NCBI GenBank assembly: GCA_011634665.1
Contig: WAEK01000007.1
Coordinates: 704,001 to 768,000 of the forward strand
Origin: Mortierella sp. BCC40632
Taxonomy: Eukaryota > Mortierellomycota > Mortierellomycetes > Mortierellales > Mortierellaceae
Reading direction: 5' to 3'
Length of the DNA stretch: 64,000 bases
Positions 1-12,099 of this stretch are shown here, one piece after another. A model generated the notes under the pieces. It was not told the DNA's origin. It saw only the letters and a list, made by a program, of their open reading frames with translations, and did not search any database. Numbering within the stretch: the stretch's first letter is position 1; each line of letters starts with the position of its first letter. The translations under genes and the position numbers were made by a program.

Positions 1-1170
1 AGAGTGACCGCGAACCTTGGTTCATGACAAGCGTTCTCCAGCCCCCCAGCCCATGGAGCAGGACTGTGGTTGGACAGACATGGCAAGGCAGGGGCAGGGT
101 AGATGGTAGGGTAGGGAAAGGCAGTGCGGGCAGACCATGTGGGAGGTGAGCACGTTGTCAACGTTTGTGGTCCTTTGTCGTCTGGATGGAAGAGACGGAG
201 TGTACCTAATGGTGAATCCACATATATGTCCAGGGCATTCAATTATGGACATGCGAAGATATTTATATCTCTATTCATGCAAACAAAAAAAAAGTCTTTC
301 CCCCCCCAAGAGTAGTGTCCTCCCATGAGGCTTCGAAAATATCGATCATGTTAAAGTTCAAGACATAGTGAAAGAAAGTGTCTCGAGCGGGAGAGCCGCC
401 AAAGTGGAGGACCGGTGATGTTGGACAGGGACCGTTTTTCAAAAGGACCCAGCCGAATGTTCAAGAAAGTGAGCAACAGCAATAAGAAAAGCAAGTGGAG
501 ACATTCAAGGTTTTTTGTTTTTTGTTTTTGCTTTTCTTTTTTTGAGTCAGTCGGTCTAAACTGAGGACCACCGGCCGTTAAAAAAAAAAAAAAAAAAAAA
601 GAGAGAGAGAGAGAGAGAGAAAGGGAGAGAAAAGGAAAGTGGATGAAAGAAAGAAAGAGCGAGGATAGATAATGAATCCTCAGAGTTGTCACTCTAAACA
701 AGCAACTTCTGGGTTAGGGACATGCACAGCGCCACTAGAGGCCCTTTTCCATTCACAAAATCCAGGCATCTAGCTAGTCTAGGAAGGCATCCCCCGAGGT
801 ATATTCCTCTCGTACCACCCCACTTTTGTTCTCGTTGTCAATACAACACTGCCCCCTGCTCAGGTTTTTTTTTTATCTTCGCCCTACAACCGGGCTGATG
901 AAGTCCAAGACACTCATTTGTGCACTTGAGGAGAGCATGTTCTGTTTGTGTTCACAGAACACGCCGAAAGAGACATTTGAGATATGAATTCTACATTGAA
1001 AAAGAGAGAGAGAGAGATTGGTTGAGCCAAGGGCGTCTTGTTTGGCCCATATTAGTGAGACTTTTTGTTCGGATATTCTGCAATTGGGCCTTGGGAGGGG
1101 CACCTGGTGAATGACTGAGAGGTCATTCCTCTAGGGGAGACAAAAAGTTTCCACAGGCACAGAGAACAGA

Positions 1171-1173
<3 letters not shown>

Positions 1174-1241
<68 letters not shown>
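1174..1241. repeat. GA/CT dinucleotide microsatellite
   Basis: This is an essentially uninterrupted GA run of about 68 bp, upstream of the TATA-like element of the glyoxal oxidase gene. The same repeat class recurs across the window outside exons. Confidence 0.95.
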
Positions 1242-1246
<5 letters not shown>

Positions 1247-1428
1247 TGAGAGCGCTTGCGCCCGCCTTGTTCTCCCACTCTTTGTCCTCTCAAGAGTAGA
1301 GTGCGAGTTGTGTGGCGTGTGCTGAGCCGGGATTGCCAAAGGAGAAGGGGAACAAGTCTGCGGAGGCACAGGACAAAGAGAGTGGGCTCTAATAATAGCG
1401 CCGCCCGATAGTCCAGCCGGACTAGAGC

Positions 1429-1438
1429 TATATAAAAG
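1429..1438 (+). promoter_or_regulatory. TATA-like element upstream of glyoxal oxidase
   Basis: TATATAAAAG lies about 446 bp before the ATG and is followed at once by a CT-rich stretch. The spacing implies a long 5' leader, or a leader intron, if this is the functional core promoter. The match to the consensus is strong; its use is inferred. Confidence 0.5.
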
Positions 1439-1874
1439 ACGCCCAGTTTCTCTCTCTCTCTGGTCCGGTCAATTGTCATTTACGCATATCTCTCTCTCTT
1501 TCTCTTTCTCTCGCCAATAAAAAAAAGTCACTGCACCACCATCCCTTTCTCTCTCTCCATCACCAAATCACCATCTCTTTTGTAACGACTCATCTCTCTC
1601 TCAACACTCCACGGACATCCCGACCTGCTCAATTCGCCCTTCGCCTTGTCCGTGCCCATCCACCTTTTCTCGGTCCGACATCCTCTTCCATCTTGTCACT
1701 CTCCCCGACCTCATCCTCCGTCCCGCCTTCCCGTCTTTACGCCACCCTTCCTCCCCTTTTGCCACGCATCTCTTTCATCAGCCTGGCATCTCCTTGATTT
1801 TCCCTTGAGGAACGGATTCATCTCTCGACAACAGTCCAGCAAAGCTCTCCATACCCGCCTTCCTTTCTCCCACG

Positions 1875-4319
1875 ATGGTGTCCAACCGCAAGCTGAATCT
1901 CTTCCTTGCGGCGTCGGTCCTGTCCCTGACCTTGGTCAGCCAGATCGCCGCCATTGGCTGCAAGTACAATGAGGACCTGCCCTGTGCTCAGGAGACCCCT
2001 TGCTGTAGTGCTGTAAGTCCACTTTTAATTTGCTCCAACTCTCTTATTCCTTGTCTTTCCTGATGAGATGAGCTCCTTCCTTTCATAAAAGGACATCATT
2101 CCACCCTTGGGCAATCACTACCTTTTGGCAGATCGCCAGGGCTCAGCTCAGTGACTTTACCTAGGATGACAAAAGAACAGCACTCTCGACAGACATTCTA
2201 TTTCCGGAACAACAAAAAAAAAAAAAAACTCAAAAACGAGCGTTCTGGGTAATCAAAAGCAACTGGCTTTGTGTCTCTAGTTCACCCTCTTTTTTTCTCT
2301 CTCTCTCTCGTTCATCCCTACTGCGGGATGACACCACCTCGATTCCATTCTCGTCCTGAACACCTTGTCTCGGCAGCCCGACTCTTTGTCTGTCTGTCAC
2401 ACGCTAGAAAAGCACCCTCTACTGCCCTGTCCTACGACACAGCCCTATTCCCGAGTCCACCAGTCCACTCCAACTGACTGACTCTTTCTCCCTTCTCATC
2501 CTTTCCAACGGCCCTTTTAGCACGGACACTGCGGTAACTCCCCAATTGCCTGTGGAGTCGGCTGCAATGCTGCTGCCAGCTACCACGGTCAATGCACTCC
2601 TTTCGTTCTGGAAGAGGGTCTTCCCACTTCGGGCAAGCCCAAGCCTGTCCCGTCCCAGCCCAAGGGTTCGTTCAAAATCATTGGTAACTCAGGTGTTGCA
2701 GCCCAGCACATTGCCTTGGTCACCCCTACAAAGATGTTGATCATCGACAAGGCCGAGGCGAACCCACCTAAGCTGCCCAACGGCAAATCCGCCTACAATG
2801 CCGAGTACGATCTCGAGACCAACGAATTCCGTGTCCTGGAAGTCCAGACAAACACCTTTTGCTCCGGCGGTGGTTTCCTCCCTAACGGAACCCTGATCAG
2901 CGCCGGTGGTGCCGAGTCTCGCGTAAGTACATCTTCTCAATCAGTAGTGAGTGCTCAAGTATGCTTGTGATCTGGAACTCGTTCAGATATCTAATCTCTG
3001 CCATGTTCATTTTTTTTTTTTCATTCCATCCCTAATAGATGACCCATTCATTCCAGACCAACACTGGCTTCCAGTCCCTCCGCATGTGGAAGCCATGCGA
3101 CGACAAGTCTTGCGGCTGGATTGAGAACCCACAAGACCCTGAGTGGCAGATGACTGGTAACCGCTGGTACGTCTCAATCACGACTTTGCCCACGGGTCAA
3201 CTCTTTGTCCTCGGAGGCTCCAACGAGTCGCTGGCCATCAATCGTAACGCAACCAACAACCCAACCTGGGAGATCTACCCCAAGACGGCAGCTGCCACGG
3301 CATACAAGCCCAACTTTATGCAGTTCATGATCGACTCTCTCCCCAACAACTTGTACCCGAACGTGTACTCGCTTCCCGATGGCAACATTTACATCTTTGC
3401 CAATCAAAAATCCATGATCTTTAACGTGGAGAGGAATGAGGTCATCAAGCACTTGCCCGATATTCCTGGCGGTCCTCGTTCCTACCCCTTGACAGGTTCA
3501 CATGTCTTGCTGCCTTTGGATCCTGCCAAGAAATACGCCCACGAGGTGCTTGTCTGCGGTGGTTCCGAATTCATGTCGACCCGATCCAAGGCACTCCAGA
3601 CCTGTGGTCGTATCAATCTCAACTCGGCCGATCCTCAGTGGGAGATGGACACAATGCCAAGCCGTCGTCTGATGGGTGATGCTGTTATCCTTGCAGATGG
3701 CAAGATCTTGCTCTTGAACGGATGCGAGACAGGCTATGCTGGCTTTGTCCGCGGCAAGGACCCCGTGCTCACACCTGCGATCTATGATCCTGATGCACCT
3801 CTTGGTAGCCGCTTCACTGAGTGGACTCCAAGTGTCATTCCTCGCATGTATCACTCTGTGGCGATGCTCTTGCCCGATGGTTCCGTCTTTGTCACTGGCT
3901 CAAACCAAAACTCGGAGGTCCGTCTTGAGAATGTTGAGTTCCCTACAGAGTACCGTGTCGAGTCCTTCACACCTCCTTACCTGACGACTGACTTGACGCG
4001 TCCCGAGATTTTGACGGCCATTCCTGAGAAGATGACCTATGCTCAGAAGCTTGAGATCGAAGTGGATTTGAAGGACACGAGCAAGTATGCGCCTGAAGTG
4101 ACATTTATGCTGAATCGCAAGGGCTTTGTGACTCACTCGACACACATGTCGCAGAGAATGACGAAGCTTGTGGCCACCAAGAAGAAGGAGGAGGGTACCA
4201 AGATTACGTATGAGGTTGAGATGCCCCCCAACGCCAACTTGATGCCTCCTGGTCCTCATTATATCCATATGTTGAACAACGGTGTGCCCTCGGTCGCGCG
4301 CCATTTGCTCCTCAACTAA
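1875..4319 (+). CDS. Secreted copper-radical oxidase (glyoxal oxidase-like) with chitin-binding-like N-terminus
   Basis: Three exons by phase and GT-AG sites: 1875-2012, 2521-2922 and 3039-4319, giving 606 aa. Residues 1-26 form a signal peptide. Residues 29-71 carry eight cysteines in a CCS...GHCG...C..GC order, like a type-1 chitin-binding module. The rest matches the glyoxal/galactose oxidase beta-propeller with its C-terminal Ig-like domain. All expected copper-radical residues are present: Cys160 (TFCSGGG) and Tyr224 (NRWYVS) for the thioether cofactor, Tyr451-His452 (RMYHS) and His546 (GFVTHS) as further copper ligands. The family oxidises aldehydes or primary alcohols and releases H2O2 outside the cell. 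Intron 1 (508 bp) splits the chitin-binding module between CCSA and HGHCG. The substrate cannot be read from sequence. Confidence 0.9.
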
Positions 4320-4643
4320 ACAAAAAAAAAAAAAAAAAAAAAGTGGACCTTTTTTTTTTTTTTTTATAGAACGGCCGAAAAAAAAAAAAGGATGGAAAAG
4401 GGTATTCTTTGTTTTCCTGGCGAATCTTTGAAACCCCTTTTTTTTCTTCTTTTTTCTACGACCAACTCCACCTCCCCTCCTTCCATTCCATTTCATTTTC
4501 ATTTCACCTCACCTCCATCTCCAATATACAAACAGATCCATGTCATACACGCACACAAAATGCCTTTCTATACAAAACAAAACAAAAAGGAAAGAAAGAA
4601 AGAAGAAAGAAAAAAAAAAGAAATAAAAACAGTGCACTTTTTA

Positions 4644-4696
<53 letters not shown>

Positions 4697-5004
4697 AGAA
4701 AAAAGAAAACTTGGTTCCTCTTTGTTTAATTCCATCACCATCACCACAAAAGTCTTTATCCCCTTTGAACTGTCGGTAGTGAAGAAAAAAAGTGTGCGGA
4801 GCAAATTCTCAGGAGGTGGAAAGTATTTTTTTTGTTTAAAAAAAAAAAAAAAAGAAAAGCCGAGCGAGCGGTATGGGAAAAATAAAATGTGGGAGGCCTG
4901 TGCGTGTAAAAAGGCTGATGAGGGGCAGTCTTCCTGTGACCTTTTTTTTTTTTAGAAAAAAACAAAACTCTAGGAGTGGGTTGGGTTGGGTTGGGGGATA
5001 AAAT
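4320..5004. other. Convergent intergenic spacer, homopolymer-rich
   Basis: This is the 3' spacer between the oxidase and the Fe-S protein, which converge. It is dominated by A and T runs, including an A20...T17 pair right after the oxidase stop and a T18/A30 palindromic block near 4644-4692. I see no gene. Confidence 0.7.
4644..4692. repeat. Poly-T / poly-A palindromic tract
   Basis: About 18 T are followed directly by about 30 A, which makes a perfect self-complementary block. It sits downstream of the oxidase coding region. Confidence 0.85.
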
Positions 5005-6033
5005 TCATGTCATGAAGCTCTGACCACAACCACAGGATTCTTTGATGTTGGGATTATGGAACACAAAGTGGGACGAAAGTTTGTCTTCGATATAATCCAT
5101 TTCGGATCCGAGGATTGAGAGCAGGGCTTTGTTGTCCACCAGGACCGTGACACCTAATGAGGGAAATCAACCGGGAAGCAGAACATTAGAGAGTGTTGGG
5201 GGGGAGAAAAGAAGAGAAAAGAAGAAGAAAGAAGAAGAAAAAAAAAAGAGTATGTCTGTGTGTGTTCAAAAAGGAGATAAAATGATTCGTGAAGAATGAA
5301 TCGATGGAGATATTGATCGCAAGACATGGCAAAGAGAAATGACTCCGAGACAGAGAAAGAGCAGCAGCAACAGCAATGACAACAATAGCAATGACAACAG
5401 CAACAGCAACAGTAACAAAAGAGAAAGAAACATCCATCGAGAATTACCATCCTGGCTGACTTCTTCATCAAACTTGTCCTTCTTGGAAGTGTACTCGAGG
5501 CTGTATTGTTGACCAGAACAACCCTTGGATCGGACACCAACTCGGATCATTTTGGGGTCAGGTCCTTCAGTCAAAGCGCGTAGTCGTCCTATGGCAGCAG
5601 GGGTCTTGAGGCCAATGTGCGGAACAATATCCATAGAAATAAAAAAAGGTTCATGATGTTCCCCACCCATACATTGAAAGATTCATAGAGAGCCACACCA
5701 TCCCATTCGTCCACCCATTCACACATACCCAAGCCCACATGTTCACAAAACGCACGTTATTGGCATGAGGATAACCAGGATGAGATAGGATAAGTACAGC
5801 TTGGTTTCTTTTATCTCTCTTTCGTTGCTCTTTTTTTTTCATATAGATGGCTCTCTGGGACACACCCACAAGTGCGCGAGACATACATAAAGGGAGAGAA
5901 AAAAGAGAGAGAAAGAGAGAGAGAGAGAGTCATCGTTTACCAATGTGAGAACAGCCTTTTTGGACCGCGGGAGCCTAGAAGTCGTGGCAGATGCAGTAGC
6001 AGCTGATTTGATGACTTTGGCTGCAAGAGTCAT
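5005..6033 (-). CDS. ISA1: Mitochondrial iron-sulfur assembly protein ISCA1/Isa1 (A-type carrier)
   Basis: Minus-strand gene with three exons: 5941-6033, 5448-5604 and 5005-5153, giving 132 aa, close to the roughly 130 aa usual for ISCA1. The first 25 residues are Ala/Ser/Thr/Arg-rich, as in a mitochondrial presequence. The family core follows: RSKGCSG with the first conserved Cys, then KFDEEVSQDGV, and the C-terminal ESCGCGQSF carrying the two remaining cysteines. These three Cys bind iron or an Fe-S cluster during [4Fe-4S] maturation in mitochondria, working with Isa2/Iba57 in known systems. The exon 1-2 junction restores AVLTLTPAAIGRLR, supporting the CTCAAG acceptor. Introns are 336 and 294 bp; the second contains CAG/CAA-type repeats. 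Identification is firm. Confidence 0.93.
5340..5420. repeat. AGC/AAC trinucleotide-like repeat in ISA1 intron 2
   Basis: Imperfect AGC/AAC/AAT triplets fill part of the second intron. On the minus strand the same DNA reads as a leucine/cysteine-rich frame, which is an artefact of the repeat. Confidence 0.7.
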
Positions 6034-8410
6034 TTGGAGTCTTTTTTTTTCGAATGAGAGAGTGAGAGATCATGTCGGTCCTTGTGGCGCGGGCCAAGAT
6101 GACTTCCACTTTTAGGGCTGAAGTGACTACGCCCTCTCTCAGTGGCCCCACCTCGTCAGACCTGCCCCACTTCTTTTTTTTTATACTATGACATACTCAA
6201 GAAAAGAGCCAACATACATGTTGGACCCACTTTTTTCATCTTCTCCTGGGGATGCACATTTCTTCCTGGGTTTTCTCTCCTGGGTCCTCCCTCGCCTCGT
6301 GGGGGCTCACAGTCAGCAACACTCGGAAAAAAAAAAAAAAAAAAAAAGGGTATTGAATGAGAAATAGTGAGCATCATTTACAGAGAGAGACGAGGAAGGA
6401 AAATAACGCCGTTCCTCAATACGGTGAGAAATTATGTGTGAGTGAGTGCTGGTGTGAGAGAGCATCGAACCCTTCTTCAAGACCCATTTTTACGTCCTCT
6501 CTCTCTCTCCACGTTCCTCTCCAGAAAAAAAAAGAAAGAAAAGAAAAGAAAAGACAACTCACCCACCAGCTGAGGCTTCCCGAGATCGAAAACATAGAAG
6601 GAAAAAAGGGAAACGTGCAAAGTCTTGTGGGTTGTAAAAAAAAAAAAAAAAAAAAAAAAAGACCGACTCTAAACTTGTCCGCCTGCTTGCAGTATATGGG
6701 TCACAATCAAAGCACGCGTTCGTCAAACTCTTTTTTCTTTTAAAAGCGTTTGTCATCCATCCCAGATACACATTTGGACTCGTCTTGCTCGGCGCAATTT
6801 CCATCCTCGGATCGGTTGGAGAATGACTCGCCTTACTTCTGAGGCCTTTTTTTTTTTCTTTCTCTTTTTCTAGATGGTAAAAAGAGCGCGCAGTCTTTTC
6901 TCCTTCTCTCTCTCTCTCTCTCTCTCTTTCCTTTTCTCGCTCTCCTGCTAAAGAACAACAGTTAAGGTTTCCTTGAACAAAAAAGGAGGACAACAGAAGG
7001 ATACCTTTGTTGTTGCGGTCCTTTATTTGCTTTGCATCTCTTTCTTTCTCTCTGTGGCGGACATGTTGTGCAGTTGTCTCTTTTGTTCTTTTTTGTCCCT
7101 CCATTTCGATTTGACGCCCTTTGATTGTTCGCTCACGTAGGATGAGTCATGCGCCAACCGAGGAAAAAGCAAGACGAAAGGGGGGGAGGGGGACAGACCT
7201 CTTACCCCCCCATCGCCTACAGTGTACTCTCGGACATACATCCAGCTGGAGCCCCGCAGCGAACCTTCATCCTTCAGAGGAGGGGAAAGAAGCGTGAGTA
7301 AACCTACAAAGGGATCGAATGGTCCTGCTGTGCAATAGGCTAAAATCGGATTGGCATGAGGAGAGAGAGAGAAAGAAAGTAAAAAGAATAGCCGAGAGAG
7401 AGAGTTGGGACCAATCGATCTCGTTGACTACCCAAACCAAAAAAGACTCATTCGCCAAAGAAAGCCTGAATGGTGCCGTGGGATCTTTTTCCCCTCCTCA
7501 ACTGACAACTTTAACCCTATGACTCTCCAATTGCTAGAAAAAGGTAGACTACATTAATCGCGATACCTAAAAGAGAAAGGAAAGGAAAACGAAGAGGTGT
7601 GTGTGTGTGTGTGTATGCGTGAGAGAGTGGAGAAAGGAGAAAAGGGCGGAGCAAAAAAGAACCCTGAGGAATGACCATTTCACCTTTTTTTCTTTTTGGT
7701 GAGAGGACCACAGACAGAGAGCGTACCTGAGGATTTGGCGCTTACTTCTCTTTCTGATGTGTATCGTAGGTGGAAGAGACATTTAACTGGCGGCATCGAA
7801 CTTTTTTTTTAGTGCTTCGCCTCGGACCGAGCTGAGCTTGAGTCGATGCCCAGACCATGACGGTGCAACAGCCTCTCTCTCTCTCTTTTGTATATGTATC
7901 TGTTTGTGCTCCCTTTGGAAGATCCGAAGGATAAACCCTCTCGACTCAACACACGATGAAGGGGAGGGGGGAAGAGACAGGGTTGGGCCATCAGAGCGAT
8001 GCCGACCGTGCACAGGCAACCTGGAAGGAGAGGGGGAGTAGAGGATGTCCCCAGACCGTCCCTTTTTTTCTTTCTTTTTTTTCTTTCTTTTTTCTTTCCT
8101 TTGTACTCCTAGTGCCGATGTGGAGGATGCGGTACCCAGGTGACAGGATCTTCCAATTGCTTGGTCCCCTCTCTTCTAAGCTTTACTGCCTTGCATTGTG
8201 GCTATGGACGCATGCCAGGAAAGAAAGAAAGAAAACAAAAGTAAAGGACAAACACCCCGAATGCACACCTGAGAGAGGTCATCCTGAACAAGGTTGTGTT
8301 TGTTTGTGCATGGGTCTTGGGTCTCTGTCTGTTGGCGTGCTCGTCTCCTTTGGAGCTGACGCTCACTGTCTTTCACGAGTAGAGTCTTTCTAGGTATCAG
8401 TATTTGTACC

Positions 8411-8476
8411 GACGACAACAACAATAACAACAGCAGTAGCAACAACAACAACAACAGCAGCAGCAGCAGCAGCAAC
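8411..8476. repeat. AAC/AGC trinucleotide repeat, intergenic
   Basis: A mixed run of AAC, AAT and AGC triplets ends in a purer AGC stretch. No gene surrounds it; it resembles the Gln-coding repeats inside genes elsewhere in the window but is not in a supported frame. Confidence 0.8.
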
Positions 8477-8943
8477 AACAAAACAAAAAAAAAAAAACAA
8501 TGGTTGGCATTTTGTCAGCACATCTCAGGAGCAGGTCGCAGGTCGCATGGGCACACCGTGGCAAGGGGTTTGACTACCTTGAAATCTGATGAGATTTCAC
8601 AAGGGTTGGCGCAGACCAAAGGAGAGAGATAGAAGGAGGAGGATGTAGGTTAGGGAGTCAATCAAGCCAGGGAATATGAAGCGGGGAGCATCGGGGAGGA
8701 GAGAGAGGGGAACAAGAGAGAAAATTAGGAATGAGGTCGTGCTGAGCAAAGAGAGCAATCAAAGAAAACGAGCGGCGGATTGGCAGAGACATGGTCCGTA
8801 AGGAGGAGGAGGAAGAGGAGGAGCAAGCAGGCAGGCAAGCAAGACAGTTATCCGAACTGGAATCCATTTGCAAGGCCGAAGGCGAGCGGTGGCAATGATG
8901 CGACCATCGGAAGAGACCGCCTGGGTGAGTCGTGCACGAGATC

Positions 8944-8974
<31 letters not shown>

Positions 8975-8988
8975 TTATTTCGGAGGAG

Positions 8989-8996
8989 TATAAATA
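8989..8996 (+). promoter_or_regulatory. TATA box of the arrestin gene
   Basis: A perfect TATAAATA lies 368 bp before the arrestin ATG, with a long CT tract (9048-9116) between them. The order TATA, CT-rich leader, ATG is shared with other plus-strand genes here. Confidence 0.55.
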
Positions 8997-9042
8997 CCCC
9001 CTCCCTGCCTCGTGCCCATTCGCGCTCTTTTTTTTTTTTTAT

Positions 9043-9047
<5 letters not shown>

Positions 9048-9115
<68 letters not shown>

Positions 9116-9116
9116 G
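9048..9116. repeat. CT microsatellite in the arrestin 5' leader
   Basis: About 70 bp of CT with two single-base interruptions lie downstream of the TATA box and upstream of the ATG, probably inside the transcribed leader. Confidence 0.9.
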
Positions 9117-9356
9117 ACTCTCTCAATCTTTACCTCTCTCCCCTGACCAAAAAGACCTTTTTTTTTTTTTTTTTTTTTTTTTTCTCGGACGGACCACTTC
9201 TCTTCATCTCCCCTTGCTCTTGCCTATTCTTCAACCCACTCCCTACTTTTCTACCCTCTCTTACTCTCCCCGGTTGCCACTCCCGTACATGCCTCTGGCC
9301 GTCTTGCCGATCTTCATTCCCCCCGACAAGCTGCCCCCATATCATCTTTCTGCAAC

Positions 9357-9988
9357 ATGACCACTACCGCTTTTTCCACTCCCTTGCCGCTCTCTACTCT
9401 CTCCTTGGGCTCGTTAGGCGCCACGCCTGTCCCCTCGGACGTCCACGCCTCCATGGACTCGTATATGGGCCATGAGCTCTTTGCCGCCGATAACGACGAC
9501 CTCACCATGACAGTCCCTGCCACACGCCCACTCAACCCACCGTCCTTCTCTGAGGCTTCATCGTCTTTGCTACCTCATCAAAGAACTCCTGTCCCGCTCT
9601 CGGCCTCTCCCTCAGCCTCTCCCTCGGCCTCTCCCTCGGCCTCTCCCTCAGTCTCTGCAACCCGAACGAGCTCCAGTCCCCAACCTGGCACTGCATCCTC
9701 ATTTATGTTTGCACCCACCAATACTCAGCACATCCAGAGCATGACCTCACCTTTCTCCTTCTTCTCCAACGGCTATCTGAGCCACGGCGAAAATGGAAGC
9801 AGCAGTCACCAGGGCGCCACCAGGTCGCTCCGGATCGAGCTACCATCGCACGATATTGTGTTGATGACTGGCCGGACGACCAAACTCGAAGGTACTCTCT
9901 ACCTGACTCTGCTCAAGCCGACCAAAGTCAAGACTCTCCAGCTCGAATTCTCGGGACGGTCCTCTGTCACCTGGGTAGATGGTAAGAA

Positions 9989-10030
<42 letters not shown>

Positions 10031-10253
10031 AAAGAAAAAAAGAAAAAAAAGCTAAAGAAAAAACACGCCCGTGCGAAAATGGCAATTGACTCCTGTACCG
10101 AGGACAAACATGCATACATGCAAACATGCAAACATACACACAAGCACACAGGGGCACAGGGGCACACAAAACAGCTGATGGTCATGCATGGATCTCTTGC
10201 CCTCATCATTTCTAACCGGCCACATCTCTCCTTTCTCTCTTTCTTTTTTCCTT

Positions 10254-10302
<49 letters not shown>

Positions 10303-11668
10303 GTGTAACATCTCTCCTTCGAATGAAATAGATAGTTCATTTGCCCCGGCGATCCGACATTCGACCGCACCACATATCGAACACACCTGGTTTCTTATTT
10401 CGCACGAACACAAGCAACCTCCAACCTTACTTCAACCAGGACAACATGCCTTCCCCTTCTCGCTCGAATTGCCAGACTCTCTTCCAGAATCTCTGTCTCT
10501 GTCTCACGGTCGAGTCTCTTATCGACTCACAGCCTCGTTAACCAAACCAGGCATCTCCTTCAACCCAACTAATACATCCACGAATGTTTACGTCCTTCGT
10601 CGATACCCAGCCCATTCACAACTCTCTCGCCAGTTCCAACAGGGCTCTCGTGTGGTAGGTGAACCCGATGACAAGATCCAATACCGGATCTCAGTCCCTC
10701 AGGTCCGCGTGCCACTCGGGTCCAAGCTTCCTCTTCAAGTGACTCTGATTTCACCTGGTCCCGAAACCACTGTTCAAGTACTCCAGGTTGGACTCTGGGA
10801 GTGTGTTGTCTATAATGTAGAAGGACGTGAACGAGTTGACCTGCGACTAGTCAAGATCCAGAAAAGTGAAGGTTGGCCGTATGAAGCCCAGGAAGGCCAG
10901 AGCTCGAACGAGTCAATCACGTGGAGTAAGGTGCTATTATTCGATATGCCCGCAATGGGTCCCGAGGTGAACCAGTGCAACCCTTCGACCGACAATCCGT
11001 TAATGAAAGTGTCGCATTTGCTCCGGTTTACAATCCTGGGAAGTGAGGGCACGAAACGCTACCGGATTGAACGAGAACTTCACCTGACAACTCTTGCCTT
11101 TGAGGACGAGGAGGAACGACCCGGGGCGACCGCTGGCGATGAAGAGTTGCCTTCGTATTTGACATCATTCTCGACCCCTCGGGTGTCACTGGATTCCGAG
11201 AGGGATCTGAACCTGATGGACGATGATGTATTAAGAGGGCTGGTTGATGCTACGATTCATTTGCCCACTTATGATGAATCCGAAGTGGTCGAGATGAATA
11301 GTCGGAATTCGAGTCGAGATGGTAGTCGAAGCAATAGTCCCGAGCGACTCGGTTCTGAAGTGACAAGTCCGCAGGCATCCGCATCTACGATAGCAGTGAC
11401 GGCGCCACTTTCTATTTCTATCCAACCACCACCCATATCTACTCTTCCCTCGCCTCCTCCTTCGCCATTGACCCGAAGTGGTAGTCCCCTTCCAGATGCA
11501 TTGTATCTCCAACCGCCATCGCCCCCACGTCCTACTTCCCTTTTTCTACAGTCACGCCTGCAGCGCTCGCGGTCACAACCACAGCCACGATCGCCTGTGT
11601 CACCACGGTCCCAAACGCCCGATCGGGCGCAAACAAGTCCTAATTACCGACTGTGGTTTCCCGTGTAA
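9357..11668 (+). CDS. Alpha-arrestin (arrestin-related trafficking adaptor)
   Basis: Two exons, 9357-9981 and 10332-11668, giving 653 aa; the junction codon becomes GAT. Residues 1-150 are Ser/Thr/Pro-rich and include four near-identical Ser-Ala-Ser-Pro units from a 12-bp tandem repeat. The N-terminal arrestin fold begins near RIELPSHDIVLMTG and runs through YRLTASL across the intron; the C-terminal fold covers IQYRISVPQV to RIERELHLTTLAFED. Two LP-x-Y motifs follow (ELPSYLTS and HLPTYDES), the kind of PY element that recruits Nedd4/Rsp5 ubiquitin ligases. Family role: adaptor for ubiquitin-driven endocytosis of plasma-membrane transporters. The tail is Ser/Pro-rich, likely disordered and phosphorylated. 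The cargo is unknown. Confidence 0.88.
9599..9650 (+). repeat. 12-bp coding tandem repeat (Ser-Ala-Ser-Pro) in arrestin N-terminus
   Basis: The unit tcggcctctccc, with minor changes, repeats about four times in frame and encodes repeated SASP. Copy number is likely to vary between strains. Confidence 0.8.
10259..10298. repeat. CT microsatellite inside the arrestin intron
   Basis: About 40 bp of pure CT lie shortly before the acceptor at 10330-10331, extending the polypyrimidine tract. The same intron starts with a poly-A run at about 9990-10026. Confidence 0.9.
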
Positions 11669-11741
11669 GGTCCCAAAGGACGTCTAGATTCTTTTCTCTC
11701 TCTCTCTTTCATTTTCTCTTTTTGGTCTAAGAAGAGTGTGT

Positions 11742-11777
<36 letters not shown>

Positions 11778-12066
11778 GAGGGAAGAAGGCGACTTTATCT
11801 TTTTTTTTTTATGCACCACAAGAAGCATTTCATTCCAATTCATTTTCCCTGTATCGATAGTCATAATTGTTATCTCCCACACATAGATCACATCTCATAT
11901 TTCAAATTTTTAAAATACTAAAAAGAAAGGAAGGTGCACTAGTTGTGCTCCTCTCTCTCCTCTAATTGACCTGATGGACACAAAATGAAAAAAAGGAAGG
12001 CGATGTCTAGAAACACAACCTGACAGATGCTTGATCGATCAACATGTATGTGCTTGATAACAGCAC

Positions 12067-12099
<33 letters not shown>

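Larger units (their letters stand above)
1..1874. other. Left flank and 5' region of the glyoxal oxidase gene
   Basis: I find no supportable gene upstream of the oxidase start. The stretch holds A homopolymers (near 580), a GA microsatellite at 1174-1241, and from about 1440 a long CT-rich sense-strand leader that runs up to the ATG. A TATA-like element sits at 1429-1438. Short reading frames here are serine/leucine repeats read out of CT tracts and look non-coding. Confidence 0.6.
6034..9356. other. Long intergenic region between ISA1 and the arrestin gene
   Basis: About 3.3 kb without a gene I can support. It contains poly-A (6329-6347, 6637-6660), CT/GA tracts (6909-6927, 8943-8970), a GT tract near 7597-7612, an AAC/AGC triplet block (8411-8476) and the CT-rich 5' leader of the next gene. 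The frames present are repeat translations or lack any recognisable domain. Confidence 0.6.

Noticed and set aside
1052..1479. Ser/Leu-rich reading frames over CT/GA tracts (also near 9000, 12200 and 19050)
   Set aside because: They are translations of dinucleotide repeats with no other domain or splice support.
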